Assembly: GCA_028532985.1 (NCBI GenBank) | Contig: JANCIK010000006.1 | Span: 1,054,001-1,118,000, forward strand | Length of the DNA: 64,000 nt | Origin: Stropharia rugosoannulata | Lineage: Eukaryota; Basidiomycota; Agaricomycetes; Agaricales; Strophariaceae | Direction of reading: 5' to 3' | Shown here: positions 12,353-25,173 of the stretch, piece after piece | Numbering within the stretch: the stretch's first letter is position 1 | Layout of the letters: every line of letters begins with the position of its first letter | The notes under the pieces: generated by a model | Databases searched by the model: none | What the model was told of the DNA's origin: nothing | The model's input: the letters and a program-made list of their open reading frames with translations, nothing else | Translations under genes and position numbers: made by a program

Positions 12353-13247
12353 GATGCAAAGATAAGTAGTGTTGGCTGAAGTTCTTAGTACTGGTGAGGT
12401 TGTACTGAATGGACACTTGTATTTCGTTCTGGTATTTAAGCAGACATCCCCATCTCTTTCCCTCTCCATCGATTGTTTCTACAAAGAAGAATGTACCAGA
12501 TAATTAGTTTACGATGGAAGACCAGTCTTCTACTCGTTATCAAATAGATTGATTGGCTGATACACCTGATATGTACGCAATTTGACGTATTCTCAAATTA
12601 ATTGCTTCTAAGTAATTTCCAGAACTATGGCGTCTTTCTGCACTGCGCTTCGACGTAATCCAAGCCTGATAACAGTTATCAGTAGCAGCGCTCTATACAA
12701 AGGCGCCAAATTGGGAGACAAAAGCTTCCCTGAAGCAGTCAGGATTACTTCAAACCCCATATTTAATAGACAATCGTACTGGTTGGAGTATAAATAGAAT
12801 TACGTACGTGATGTGTATGGTGGTTATTCTGTATCAATTTTCGGAGGCGAACTAAAGATCGCCGTGATGCAGAACTGCCACAGAAATTATGAAAGCTTCT
12901 ATTCGCTCACGATCCATTCTTCCAGCTATATTTGAGATTTGAGTGTACGTTGTGTCGGTGCATGTGTTCCTCATACCACTATCACCGGTCTGGCTCCTTC
13001 ATCATCGTGGAACATTTCCGTACCCCATGCCCTTTGCACCTCGAAAGAAGCGTCAAAGAGCTGTACATCTATCCATCGATATGGCCTCATGATAAAACTA
13101 GCTTTGCCTCGAGGTCTCCAAAAAAAGCGATACTTGTTCTCGAAAACGCAGTACTACAATACTGAAGTGGCCCAATGCGCGCGTGATTATTTACGATCCA
13201 CGTATAAAAGATGTAAATAAAGAATAACGAGGTCAGTGTTTCTTACG
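12353..13247. promoter_or_regulatory. Shared divergent intergenic region between the two helical-protein genes
   Basis: This 895-bp gap lies between divergent start codons and probably holds both promoters. TATAAAAG at 13203-13210 is 38 bp before the plus-strand ATG. On the minus side an A/T-rich TTAAATA-like element sits near 12431-12437. I see no gene in it. Confidence 0.45.
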
Positions 13248-16200
13248 ATGACATCTAACTTTGACTACACTTCCTTACTGCCTGGTTCCATTGAGCCAAC
13301 GCTCTCAGCGTTGCTTAAGGATTACCAGTCCAACGCAAATGCGCTCACCAGCGCGTATATGTATTCTGTGCTTCCTGGGGTACACACAACCGCACGTACG
13401 TGTCAATACTATACTAAATACTGCATACTAGCTGCTGACGCATTCATAGCAAACATTATACGCGCAAAGGACATTCAGTTCCAAGTCGCCTTTCGCTCGC
13501 TCCCGTCTGTGCGCGACTTTATATCCTACTCGGAGTTAATCACGTCGCTCGTACCAGGCGTGACCGACAGAGACACACTTGTATCTGTTCTGCTCCCTTC
13601 GGCTTCGGGGTGGAACACCCTTGAGGTAGCAGATCTCTCAACTTTGGGCAGGGTGGGTCGTCCGTTTGTTCTTGAGCCGCACTGGAAACAAAAGTCTGAT
13701 CGTAATGTCCAGGAATTCCGTGCTTTATTCTCGTCATATGTTCCACTACTGGACGTAATCTTGCGTGATCTAAAGACTTTCGAGAAGGAGCTTCTGGAAG
13801 TTGATAAATCTAACCCACCGCAATGGTTCAACCAAACTCTTTTCGACACTCTGAGAAGGATTCTTTCGTTCGCGTCATTCCGTGATGGTATCTTGGGCGA
13901 ATCCTCTCTCGCTGGAATTCTTGGTATCTCTCTCAAGTGGACTAACACCCCACTTAACAAAGTTTTGTTCCCCTTCTTTCCAACGAGACCCCCGGCAAAA
14001 GACGTCATTGCAGAGGCTATTCGCGTGAAGATCATCGACTCAATCACCGAATACCGTGACATTATTAACGAGCTCGAACCTCTTTTCACTCCGTTCGCCA
14101 ACAACATTGTCGTCCTTAAACACGATCAGGACGCTGTCGTACCTCGCATCAAGGAGAATCTCCCAGGTCCTCAGCCAGCCACCGCAGAGGAGTGCATTAA
14201 AGCATGGCAAGGCGTCGGCAATGCAGCCACGGAGTTCATCAACATGCTGTCGTCCTTTCAAGCAGGGACTGAATCGGTAAAGTCTACGAACTTGTCAATT
14301 GTACCTGGCGACGTCACTGCGGCGTTTGGACCGCCCACTGACATGTCCTCGACCATTCCAAAAATGAGTGCGAATGCCACGCAGATTAATACGGGGTTGA
14401 ATAATGCTCTGAGCTTACCGTTTGTTGAGTGCGTTTCATTCATGATATTTGGAAATATGCACACATTGACTTTATTTTATAGCGATTTGAAGGTCACAGA
14501 TGTGGATAACTCTGAGACGTCTGCATACGCTGCCCTGATGTCATGCAGAGGCCAGTACCTGAGCCTCCAAATAACCAGCGTCGAGATCGTCAGGGACATA
14601 AACTCCTACGGCGTCATTCAACAGGTTATTTTAATATTTTACTTGATGTAATTTACTGACTCCCTCGATATAGGTGTTCCTGCCGATTACAACAGCAAAA
14701 GACGGGTTGACGCTTGATGAGCTACTGAAAACCAATCTCCCACTAGTCGTTGTGTGTTATACTCTAAATCTGATACCAATGCCCACTCACTAATGTCCTG
14801 CAGAGATACGGCCAGGAAGCACAAAGGATTGCGAGTGATACCCAGGATTTGCTCACCAGCTTCGAAGGATCGTCGAATTCCCTCAACAAGAATATATCTG
14901 AGGTTCGTCTACGAGCATAGATTATGCAAGTCCAGGGAGTTAAACTTTCGCTGGATCAGATAAATAAATTGATTTCTCAGAATGAATCGGCGCTTCTTGA
15001 AGCGGAAAAAGAGAGAGACGCCGCCAAGGCTAGAAATATTCTCGACGGAATTATTGCCGCGGCCTTCACTGCAGCAGCCGTCGCAGCTCTGGCATATGGA
15101 AAGGGGTCCCTTGCTGTAAGGCTCGGAGTTACTGCTGGCAAAAATTTCTCTAGCATGGTCGACGAAGCTGTGAACGCTGGAAAACTTACCGTGTAAGCCT
15201 GAATTTAATTCATTTGATTTTTACTGACGTCGTCCGTAGTGTCATAAACGACCTGAAGAGCATCATTGCTACTTCGGAGGCTACGCGCAACCAGATTGCG
15301 GCTCTTGTCCCACAGCTCCGATCCATGGTTAACCTCATGAATGCCTTACATAACGTCTGGCAGACTGTTTCATCCAATATTGACAGCGTTCAGGCCAACT
15401 ACGAGGCATGGTACGTGTTCGCTATAAGCGTCTTAAATATATTCTTGAACATCGAGCACAGGAACCAAGCGGCCTACTTTACTCCGGATAAGACCAAGGA
15501 CGCAATAAAGGGCTGGGGCGACGTACAGAACCAGTGCGGTTTGTATATTGCCGCTGTAGCTGGTGCACAGGTGTTATCCTCGTTGGCCCGAACATTCCCA
15601 TCATCGCGCTCTAACGAACCCACGCCCGAGGGCGAGGATCCGCCGCCACCTTATGACATCGCATCTCTTCCAGGTCATGCCTATCTTCTGGATCAGTCCG
15701 TGAGCGTGGAGGAGCTTGCCGGTCAAGCAAGAGCCATGGCGAAGGCCGGTACCTTCAATGACTTGGCGTATGCTCTATCTCCCCCGACGGACATCAGGTT
15801 GAGTAGTAATCGCGCGCAATTGGTCGATGCCGCCAACTCTTACCAGCAAATTGCTTCCCTCTTGAGGTACGTCAAGATTCGATACTACAACAGGAACATA
15901 AGAAATATTGAAGCCAATACTATCTAGGGGTCTCTACAACGATTCCGCAAACGATGCTTCTCGTTTAGCATCCACGATTACCTCGAATCTGATTCCTTCT
16001 CTGGCTGAGGCGATCAACTTTTACATCGCCTTCGCGAAGCAAGCTGAAGATCCCTTCGCATGGGGAACAGATGAGGCCTCTATGCGCAACATGGTTCAGG
16101 AAAGGTGGAAGCAACTTCAAGAGGGCAGTAATCTGTCAAAATCGGCCGAACAAATCTTCATACGATTCCGCACCGACTCTCAAGGCGCGCTCAACAAGGT

Positions 16201-16795
16201 GAGACCTGCCCACGCTTTCATTGCGGTACAAACATCTGATATCTTATTCATACAGCTAACCAGTCATGTCAATGAGTTAAATCACCAGCTGGCCGTCAAG
16301 GAAGCGACGCTTCGCGACCTGCAAGCCGACTACGACAAATGGAGTTGGGTCATCGTATGTTCCCTTTACGTTATATAAATATACATTCTCTAATAAATCC
16401 CTTATGCACAGTACTGGCCATTCCCTCCTGGTGTCGGTGAGCGTTTTCCGCTTGAGGTTATCGTTTCATAACTCTAACATGATTCTGAAGGCGCAATTAT
16501 CTATCTCATCATCGACTCTATCAAGCAGACGACGAGCGAGATTAACAGCATCAGGAATGACATAAACAAGTTGAACAGTACGCGCTATTATGTGAGCATG
16601 GTCGAGGATATGTCATACCGCGTCGGAAATACCACGAGTGAGCTCAGTCAGAGCTGGTCGAGCCTCACCACAAAGACGCAGAACTTGGAGACCCTTGTCC
16701 ATGCTATCGTGATCACTCCTGAGGTCGAAAAGACGATCAAGCCTATTGTCCAGGGCAAGTGGGTTGCCTTCAGTGATGAGCTGAAGAAGTGGTAG
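13248..16795 (+). CDS. Second long alpha-helical protein with hydrophobic segments, alpha-pore-former-like
   Basis: The start at 13248 follows a TATAAAAG box; the stop is at 16793-16795. The first long coding block runs to about 14430 and possibly contains a 36-nt in-frame intron near 13395-13430. About nine further exons follow through short introns. The product is mostly long amphipathic helix. A hydrophobic, alanine-rich segment (15041-15100, GIIAAAFTAAAVAALAYG) follows a charged coiled coil, and a second short hydrophobic stretch lies near 16494-16525. A helical block after it (around 15240-15410) recalls the shape of bacterial HBL/Nhe-like proteins; this is structural resemblance, not shown homology. 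There is no signal peptide. It pairs divergently with the gene at 9719-12352. Confidence 0.55.
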
Positions 16796-19700
16796 ATACG
16801 ATCAGCTGCTTCTTTAGTAAACGCTACCTTCTTCTATCATGTATGAGTCGAACAAATGTATAAACATGCTCCTATCTCCGTTGAATGAATATAACGATGT
16901 TGTGGCTTCCGTTTAACAGGATTAAATTGAGCCACGCACTAGAAAGTTTTTCGGTAGTTTGGTGATGCACAGTAAAATCATTCCTCCAACCTCCGGGCAA
17001 CGCAGTCAGTCAAACAGTGAAACGGCGATGCACTCATCCTCCACCAGACTCAACTGACTACTATAACAGTGCTATGGTACTAGGAACCGTGTACACATAC
17101 CGTAAAACATGGCCTCAACTCATTACACTGTTAACAGTCATTCACGATGCAACCAAGATTCAAAGACGCCAGCAACCGCTGGTGAATGTTTACAGCGTTG
17201 CGCGATACCCAGTGGGCCGGACATATCTCGGGTATCAGCAAGCACCCTGTCAAGTCGTTTCATGCTGCTCAGAGAAGCGGCCGTGGACCGATTAGAGCTG
17301 GCATGCCCTATAACGAGGGCTCGTCACCATGGTGTGGTAGCATCCTGGGTGCGTCTAGTACCCAGTATAGTTACAATTCGGGGATGGCGAGTCAGGAAGT
17401 GTCGCCTGGACTGGGATGCAGCGCCGGGTAATCCATGGATGGTGTACTAGCGAAAGACAGCTTGCGACTGCCCCCCAGGCACATCATCTATGGGATACAG
17501 CAGAGGTAACGTTCACTCCAGCCGGAGGACACCAGAACAAAGGGACAGAAAGGGAAGCGGGTCACCTGGCAAGTTCATAAAGGCGACGCAAGTATCCCAT
17601 CGTTCTTCAAAAGCTTTTAGACACGAGGGCACACAAAAGTGTGGGTTAACTGAAATTTAGCGGGACGAAGGTTCGTCGAAGACGGAGTTGTCTGAGATCC
17701 GCCGAGATTCTCCGACGGAGTGTATATCCTATAATCAGCTCTGTTTTCCACGAATTAACAAGGTGGAAAGAGATATGACAAACGCACATGTACATGTTCT
17801 CGCCGGAAACACGTTATGATACTTTCCACGTCTACTGCGATGCTCCGCAAAGCGCGCTGGAGAGACAAGACTTCAGAATACAGACATTATACACCCGGTG
17901 AACAGTCATGCTCAACAGTGCAATCAGAGTTTCCAGAGGCCAGAGAGATATGAAGCAAGCAGAATGGGATTTGCAGCGCGCGGCGTCTTTGGGGGAAGAA
18001 GTCGGGTGAAAGCAGGTAAGAGGAAATTGGAGAGGATGACGCGACACGCCGCTGTCACGTGCCCTCAGTAGATCAACGCAAACTTTTGTGGGAATTTCCC
18101 AATGTGTGACCTCTTCACGATTGTAACTAAGAAAGCATTGTAGACTGGGCAGTGGATAGCCAAGCGACAGGTCCAGCCACTGCTGCAATATTTTATAGTT
18201 CGTAAGTAGTTTCAGTTTATTCAATGGATCTTTCCCTTACCACTTTACTTACCGTTCGTAAGTTTCATCATCAAGGGCTAATCGCCCAGTGAAAACCGGT
18301 TCTGCTTCCAGCTGGGTAATGCCGGCACACCAGAAATTAGCAGCAGAGACCGTGTAGATTCCCCCCAATCTGGCCGTTTCCGAGAGATGAATGTTACGTC
18401 ATGTCACTAAAGTGTCAACCTCTTCCGGTAATATCTGGTTCAATACGTGTAAATCTGTGTATTTCTGAGGTGCCTTTTTGGCAGTAGACGACTACATTTA
18501 TATACTAATAGTAATAGTACTACACTACCGTAGTGGAATAGCATATATCTGCCAAATCACTCACCTAAGCAACATCTGTATGCTAGGACTTAGACGCTCT
18601 AATTTGATTGTTAACCTCGATACTGAATACATCAAAGAATAGACTTATCTTAGACATTACTACATTGATGCATCGATGGCTAAGAAAGCCAGCCTGTCAG
18701 GTAACAAGTAGTAAAGTAATCGGCGAGTCAATGAATGGGAAGTATAGACATAAGATGTATGCACTTACAAGTGAACATATACCATACAGCGCATACACGG
18801 GGCACAGAGTTCGACTATGCTCGAAGGTTGTGGCCTGTGGAAGGTTTCCTGAAGCTGTGAGTGTTATGTGAGATGAAGAGGGGTGCATATATGCACCTTG
18901 TGATCATAGATTCTGCATTTGGGGAAGATGACACGACAGAGGTTTGTTACAATTGGGACAATAGGCTTTCCATAGTATATGTACGGCACCTCGATTCTTC
19001 TTTGATTATACACCTAACGCTTGCCCACAGAAGTCAATGTTGTCGAAGGTGGTGCGGTATACTGCAAAGCAGTAGGATAAGTATGATTTAGCAAAGGGGA
19101 GTTCGGTCATGGTGGTAAGAAGTAAAGCTAGTAAAGAAGGCTGTCAAAATGGTTCAATGATGTCGATGAGGTACAAACAAAATACAACATGGCCGTCTGC
19201 CTATTGCTTCAGCCTATGTCTCCGTATATCACAGTAGTTACATAGTAGATGGCTAGAAATCTAAGCTCGAACACGTTGGCAGGTGCCAAGAAAGGCCTGT
19301 CCAACATGTATTAGAAGTCCAATTCCTGTCACAATATTGACACAAATTGTGACAAATCAGAGAAGAGCGGAAAATTAACAGATATACACGGAATTACTCG
19401 TATACGCTCCGTTTCACCCAGATAATACCAGAACCGGTTTTCACAATCGTTCATCATTAGTAGACAGCTCTGTAACGTCCATATAGCGCGTAGCGCTACA
19501 GACTTAAATTGACATCAAAAAAAAAAAAAAAAAATCGTTCATCATTATTGACGCCATACTAGCATGCTCAGCCGCCTGAGCGCTGACTATTGAGGCTAGT
19601 TCACCACCAGAATGGCTTACAGTACTTATATACGCTTCTGGATGTGCTTTCGTGTAATATTTAAAGACGGCTTACACGAGAGAACAAAGGCAATTCAATT

Positions 19701-20314
19701 GTTTTAAAAATACATATATTTGCCGCAAAGCTTTGAATTCCGCCCGAATTAAGTACAAGACAGAGCCCTGAAGGCTCACATAAAGTATATAGCATGTATT
19801 TACTAAGGACCATTACCCAGTTCTGCCGTCTTCTGACAAGAAAGAAGAGTGAGCTTGTCCGTTTGAGTATACATAAGCTTCAAATGATAACTTCAAATGA
19901 GTCACAAGAGGTTACAATGAACATTGAATATTGAAGCATGAAGTCTTATAGGTAATATTATGCGCTACTATCTATTGGCTGAGACCATGGAATTTAATAT
20001 CACTTAGGTGATATGCATGCGTGAATCGATCCGGAAACTGAGTATGTACTTATCTATCTGCTCAAAAGCAAGGCTATTTTCGGCTTCGCGTAGGCTACTT
20101 ACGTCACATACTAATGCAGATGTATTTACGGCTTGAGACGATTATGTCATGGGCAGTCAATTTGCGTTGTAATCTGTTTGATGATTAAAGTTGCGCCTAG
20201 TGACCTTGTACTCAGACAATGCAAACATTGCTCGTAAAATTGCTCATGTCAATAAGAAGTACTATGTCCATTCCTATTCACAGCTTCGTTCGTGACTCTA
20301 TTCAATATAAGTTG
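16796..20314. other. Gene-poor region, A/T-rich toward its right end
   Basis: No gene can be supported in about 3.5 kb. Open frames at 17017-17450 and 17832-18224 lack motifs and overlap one another in several frames. The only clear structure is the small poly(A)-tailed insertion at 19446-19547, described separately. Confidence 0.4.
19446..19547 (+). mobile_element. Retroposed fragment with poly(A) tail and 14-bp target-site duplication
   Basis: The sequence atcgttcatcatta occurs at 19446-19459 and again at 19534-19547. Between the copies is a body of about 57 bp ending in an uninterrupted run of about 18 A (19517-19534). A direct repeat on both sides of a 3' poly(A) tail is the mark of target-primed reverse transcription, as for SINEs, 5'-truncated LINEs or short processed retrocopies. 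I do not recognise the source RNA. Confidence 0.7.
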
Positions 20315-20322
20315 TATAAAAG
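20315..20322 (+). promoter_or_regulatory. Probable TATA box of the NxN-repeat protein gene
   Basis: TATAAAAG lies 84 bp upstream of the ATG at 20406 and is followed by a CT-rich leader (20350-20395), a common fungal core-promoter layout. Confidence 0.45.
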
Positions 20323-20405
20323 GTGGGCAGCAAAGGCAGAGAAAACACACTCATCATTTCTTTTCCTCTTCAATCCCCTTCAAATTACTTCCTTTCTAAA
20401 CCACT

Positions 20406-21179
20406 ATGGACAATTTAGCCGTATTTCAAGCTCAGACCAGTATTCGCATCACTGAAGGGCCCGGTGCTCATGTTATACCTGCAATTCAAACTCCCTCTAT
20501 GTCGCATCATGAAACCATCAGTGCCTCCGAGAATCTTCCAGAAGACCTTTCTAACTCGATATCTGATTCGGAAGCATATTCAGAGGGTATAACTCCCGAA
20601 ATACCAATGTTCCTTGAGCCTGCCCAGCAGACATTTTCCGGAAAGATGATCTTCGATGGTATGGTTGCCAACGAGAATGAAATGGATGGCAATGTCAAGC
20701 AGCGGATGGCGGGAGTCGGTATTTACAATGGCGGAATGATCAACCGCAACATACAAAGCGCAGGCGGTAATACGTTTGTGCGCTCGATAACGTAAGCATT
20801 AAGTTTATGTCTCAATGGTTTGAACATCATTGACCGGTGACCGGTGACCTCTTCTCCGTATTTAAGGACGCCGGCGTCTGCGCCAAGTGGCTCATCGGCG
20901 TCCAAAAAGCCTCAGGCTACGCAGCAAATGATTGGGAATTTCACATTCAAGGGGCCAGTTATGAATGAAAACGTCGGCGACAATCCCGCGCAGCTTTTCG
21001 AAGGATTTTCGCGCTTCACCGGGCCCGTCATAAATCGCAACACAAGTCAGATAAACGATCCCGGTAGTGATATCATAAAGATGATGGCTCAAATGTGAGT
21101 TTGTTCTTGAACAATGATAGTATCTAGCTTAACGTTGTCACGATATAGGTATGGCCTGCCATTACAACGAGGGAATTAA
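20406..21179 (+). CDS. Small protein with four aromatic-x-G-x-[VM]-x-N-[ER]-N repeats
   Basis: Three exons (20406-20791, 20867-21094, 21149-21179) give 214 residues; the second intron splits the codon of Met206. There is no signal peptide, membrane segment or known domain. The first 75 residues are acidic and Ser/Glu-rich. Four copies of a nine-residue motif follow: FDGMVANEN (83-91), YNGGMINRN (107-115), FKGPVMNEN (156-164) and FTGPVINRN (179-187). They form two pairs, spaced 24 and 23 residues, and the charged position alternates Glu, Arg, Glu, Arg. A Pro/Ser/Lys linker separates the pairs. Regular G, V and N positions with alternating charge suggest stacked beta rungs, as in HET-s-type beta-solenoid amyloids, but the sequence is not HET-s. 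Function unknown. Confidence 0.7.
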
Positions 21180-22006
21180 TTGGACAGCAGTACGCTCAAC
21201 GTGGGCCTCTCAGCCTCCGCGTCCCTACTCAAATCTGCGTCCCCTCTGCAATAATTGTAGATTACGGATATCGTTATTGACATCAAGTGGTCTATATATT
21301 TCCCAGACCAACATTGTATTAGCTTATGGAACTTATATTAAATTTTGCGCGGTTATAGTGTCTACACTATGAAGCTGATAGCCCAACCAAACGGCATACT
21401 AACTTAGTATGATGATCTGCATAATGTTATCATTGCATACTAGTCGAGGGAGTCGAGGCAATATAAATCAATACATCAGAGGGCTGACACCGTGTTGTCG
21501 GCGCTCGATACCTGACATGATCCAGGAGCATATTGCTGAAGTTCCTGTATCAATAAAAATAGCTGCAGAGAAACCATCATTTCTGCATCAGGAAGCTGAT
21601 GCTGGGAGACTCGGAATAGGTACATGAATGCTTTCTGGCCATTACTATGCACCTCTGCATCTTATAAAAGTATTTTTCTTTGCCAGCGCAAGCGTAAGCT
21701 TTACAGGGTTCTGCGGAGAGTTTGAACTCGCAAATCTCACTTTTCCGTACACCTTCAAGCTTCCGCTTCTCTCGTAGGACACATCTTCTATGCTTACACG
21801 CAGGACTACGGTCTGTCATCTGACGACATTTGACAGAGAAACAATGTACCATATCGACATTCGGAGGCCTATATTTAGTATTGGCAACCAGATGCCATGG
21901 ACTGCAAATGTGCGGGCAACGATGTATACCGAAGGCGGATATACAAAGCATGAAAATCTTTTATAAGTGTCTCTTGGCAAGAAAATCTGTACCCCGGGGT
22001 TGCAAT
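21180..22006. other. Intergenic region
   Basis: No gene is supported. A TATAAGT element near 21961 lies about 45 bp before the first 7TM gene. Confidence 0.35.
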
Positions 22007-23240
22007 ATGTCTGACACAACTGTTCCTCCAGTGTTGTTCTCCTTGCTCTCCGAGTCAGCAGCCGAGTATGGTGCTTCGTTGGTTAGCATTTTCTTAACAG
22101 GTATAGACGTTTTTCCTCTGTAAACGGTACTACTGCAGGTACTGATATTTTACAGGTGTATATACATCTCTTTTCATCACGACACTATACTCGTACAGTA
22201 AGGACAGCTAACTACAAGGTGTTTGTGCACTAACGGAATATACAGGAAGCGCACAGAACATGGGAAAATATGTCGTACTTGCCTTAATTTCCGCGTTGTA
22301 TGCGCTCAATATTGTACAAGCCTCTCTGCAATGGACTTTACTCCAAGTTCGTATTGACTCCACTGGCGCGTTCGAGACCGGCAACATCTCTGCAAACCTT
22401 GGGCATCCGGCGTTACTCAATTTCATATCAGACTTGGTGTTGTTCGTAACTTGTATTGTGGCGAATCTACTACTGGTGAGTCTAGCCCTTCTTCATCAGA
22501 GTTATGCTAGATTTTATTTTAGGCATGGACATGTTACCATAAATCCAGGCAATCAATTACGTCTATAACACTTCCAATCCTCTTTCTCCTGACGGACATT
22601 GGTGAGTAGTAATTTAACTAAGTAGTCACATGTGTGGAACTTGAGATTGCTTCACTGCAGGTCTACGTGTAGCAATTGCCAAGGGATCTGCGGGTCTTTT
22701 ACTGGAACGTAAATCTATGCAACTCCAATCACTTCATCAAGAAAAGAAGTTACAAACGTTGGCCGGAGTAGCCACTATTATGACATTTCTTTCAAGCTTT
22801 TCGTCCTCGTCATTCATTATATACCGCCTAGTTGTCCCTCCATGTCAGCACATAAACCAAGGAAGGGAAAGATCTAGTTGTAGAGCCACAGAATTAATTG
22901 TGAGCTCAGCAGTGATTTTCCCATGCTGTGCTTTCCTGCTCGCAATGAGCCAATTATTTCTTGCCGGACACACTACCAGTCCTTTCATAAAATGGGAGGC
23001 ATTCTCTGTCCTGACATTTAATGCCGTTTCTGTACGTCTCAGTGCCTATTTACGTCACACAATCTACCTTACTGACATTTTCAACAGGGTATTGTACCTA
23101 CGATGATGGTCAAGCGTGCATCCCGTTTTAAAAGCAATGCTCCTACGGGGATATCTCGTATCCAGATATTTGTCGAGGATGGTCAGAATAGAACCGTAAT
23201 GGCACGAATGTCATCCCTGGTCCGGAGGGTGACACCATAG
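22007..23240 (+). CDS. Basidiomycete-type 7TM protein, intact copy
   Basis: The start is at 22007 (MSDTTVPPVLF) and the stop at 23238-23240. Coding pieces I can follow are 22007 to about 22100, about 22157-22198, about 22245-22474, about 22523-22602, about 22661-23031, and the terminal block from about 23089. Each is bounded by GT-AG signals. The product has about seven hydrophobic helices, including VVLALISALYALNIVQ and LPILFLLTDI, with a W-x-C-Y-H block before a central helix. Many Agaricomycete genomes carry large families of such orphan 7TM proteins; a receptor role is often assumed but unproven. The next gene on the same strand is a paralog: ALYALNIVQASLQW here corresponds to LYILNLVQTAFQW there. 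Confidence 0.65.
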
Positions 23241-23910
23241 AGCCTGTAGGTTTGAAACGTGTTTTCACATATATCACCATATTTTTCACAAACACTATAT
23301 GCCTACCTATTCCATTGATGTTGACTTACTTAAATAAAACATCTGTCTTTCTTGACGTAAAAAGTACAAGCTGACAAAACTTGGACTTCACCGTTTATTT
23401 CTTCCTACTGCGAAGGTTCAACGTTGAGCCTTTCAACGCTCAGGTGCCCAAGGTCCTGAGCGAGTCCCACTGCCGTGCAAAAATATATCTCCGCAGTCTG
23501 TCAGAATGAATGATTCATTAAAGACATCTATAATTAGCAGCAGTTACCGTTATTGATATCGATCTCCATTCTGTTGAACGCTCCACTTGATACCTTGACA
23601 TGTGGAGTGTCGATTCTCTTTGTTAGGTACGGCCGGTCTTTCTCCAAATGATATGATCAAGGCTAATCTTACTCGAGACCTTGATTGTGACCATCGATCC
23701 ATCACGGCGTGCTTATTGGTGAACGTCCACGTCATAGCAGACCAACGCCCTACGCTGTCTGTCTTTCAAAGCTTCACCGTTGACATATCATGGATGGAGG
23801 ACTGCCTGCCGTGGAGATGGGCGAAACATCGTCTTAGAGATCACAGTTCATAGAGATAGGTATATATATGCCGGGCTCACTGTATATGTTTTGCTAGCTA
23901 TCTGTTCAAC
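23241..23910. other. Spacer between the two tandem 7TM paralogs
   Basis: No gene is seen. An open frame at 23602-23853 has no motif. The sequence just before 23911 serves as the promoter of the downstream copy. Confidence 0.35.
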
Positions 23911-24230
23911 ATGGCGTTCAGCGGCGTTGCACTGGCCACGTTAACGAACATATCGCTCATGAATGGCGTCTTCGCCTCATGTCTTTTTAGTATTTTACTT
24001 GCAGGTGAGCTACTTTGAATTTGAGTACGATTCTTCTCATGGAATACATAGGATCTTACACATTTGTTTTCATCGATACCATGCATTCATATCGTGAGTG
24101 TTGAAATACATTGACTGAGCTCCAACTAATGCCTACATCCCACTCAAAGTGAAAAGCCATATGAATCACAGTCGTCTCGTCATCTCCGTAACCGTGATAC
24201 TATATATTCTCAATCTAGTACAGACGGCAT

Positions 24231-24737
24231 TGATACGCTGAAGCTCTCTATGAGCGCGTATGCGTGCGAGGCTGTTTCACACGGCTTCTAACCAACCCAA
24301 AACAATGCAGGACGAAGACAAAGATGAGACGCAAAATAAGACAAAAAGACGAGGGAGTGTAAGCTGCAACGACAGCTTCGAACTACTCCTGGACGCAGGA
24401 CGCAACGGGGACGCAAACTAGAACGCAAACGGGTGCGCTAAGACGACGCAAAACGAGGGGGAAACTATTCCATTTTTTCTACTACATACATCATAAGTAT
24501 TTAAATATGTACATTAGTAATACAGCTAAATGGAACAAGAAAAGTCTAGAAAATGAAAGGAACTGTAAGAGAGTATTGTAAAAGGAAAGCCAAGATGATA
24601 AGAATGGAGGGGAGGTGGAGTGGCGTACAGTTACTCCGAATGTGCATACGAGGTGCGTTGTGGCACGTGGCTGTGCGTCGTGAGAATCGGACTTGATGCG
24701 TGCGGTTTCCGTGAGCGTAGATGGGCACGGCTCATCA
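24231..24737 (-). repeat. LTR (3' LTR in element orientation)
   Basis: 507 bp, matching 27056-27562 with no difference noticed. In element orientation it begins TGATGAGCC and ends CGTATCA. Confidence 0.9.
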
Positions 24738-24749
24738 TCTCCTCCCTAC
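24738..24749 (-). other. Candidate polypurine tract
   Basis: On the minus strand, GTAGGGAGGAGA lies directly against the start of the 3' LTR, where plus-strand priming would occur. This supports the LTR border chosen. Confidence 0.6.
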
Positions 24750-25173
24750 TGAAATACTGACTGTCCTCAGTCAGCCGCAAACAAAAGAAATAAAACAAGA
24801 CAAAAAAAACGACGAAGCAAATAAGCATAAAAATGCGAAAGCTATACATGATAAAACAAATGAAAAGCAAATAAAACAATTAACAAAAATAAAAAACACA
24901 AACAATGTAAAGGGGAATAAACGAGCATAAAAGGCATAAGAAGGACGACATACTGGCGAATAAAATCATATATCATAAAAAGGTTCATAAAATCTATCAT
25001 ATAAATGAAACAAGTGAGCATATATCCATAAACATATCTGCATAAATCATGAAAGAAACGAAATACGTAGCGGCATAGGGGCATAAAGCGAGGGCAGGGG
25101 GTCCTCCCTACTTAAATACAAACTCCTGGGGCAATGGGGCGAGCCAGCACATTGAAAGCGCGGCAAAGAGGCG

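Noticed and set aside
13395..13430. A stop or frameshift in the first exon of the plus-strand helical gene
   Set aside because: The 36-nt stretch is a multiple of three and open, so it can be read through or spliced. There is no break.
17017..17450. Overlapping open frames in three plus-strand frames
   Set aside because: Several frames are open at once, which reflects composition and not coding; no motif is seen.
24546..24728. 60-codon frame on the minus strand, repeated at 27371-27553
   Set aside because: It lies in both LTRs, so its duplication follows from the LTR pair. It has no protein features.
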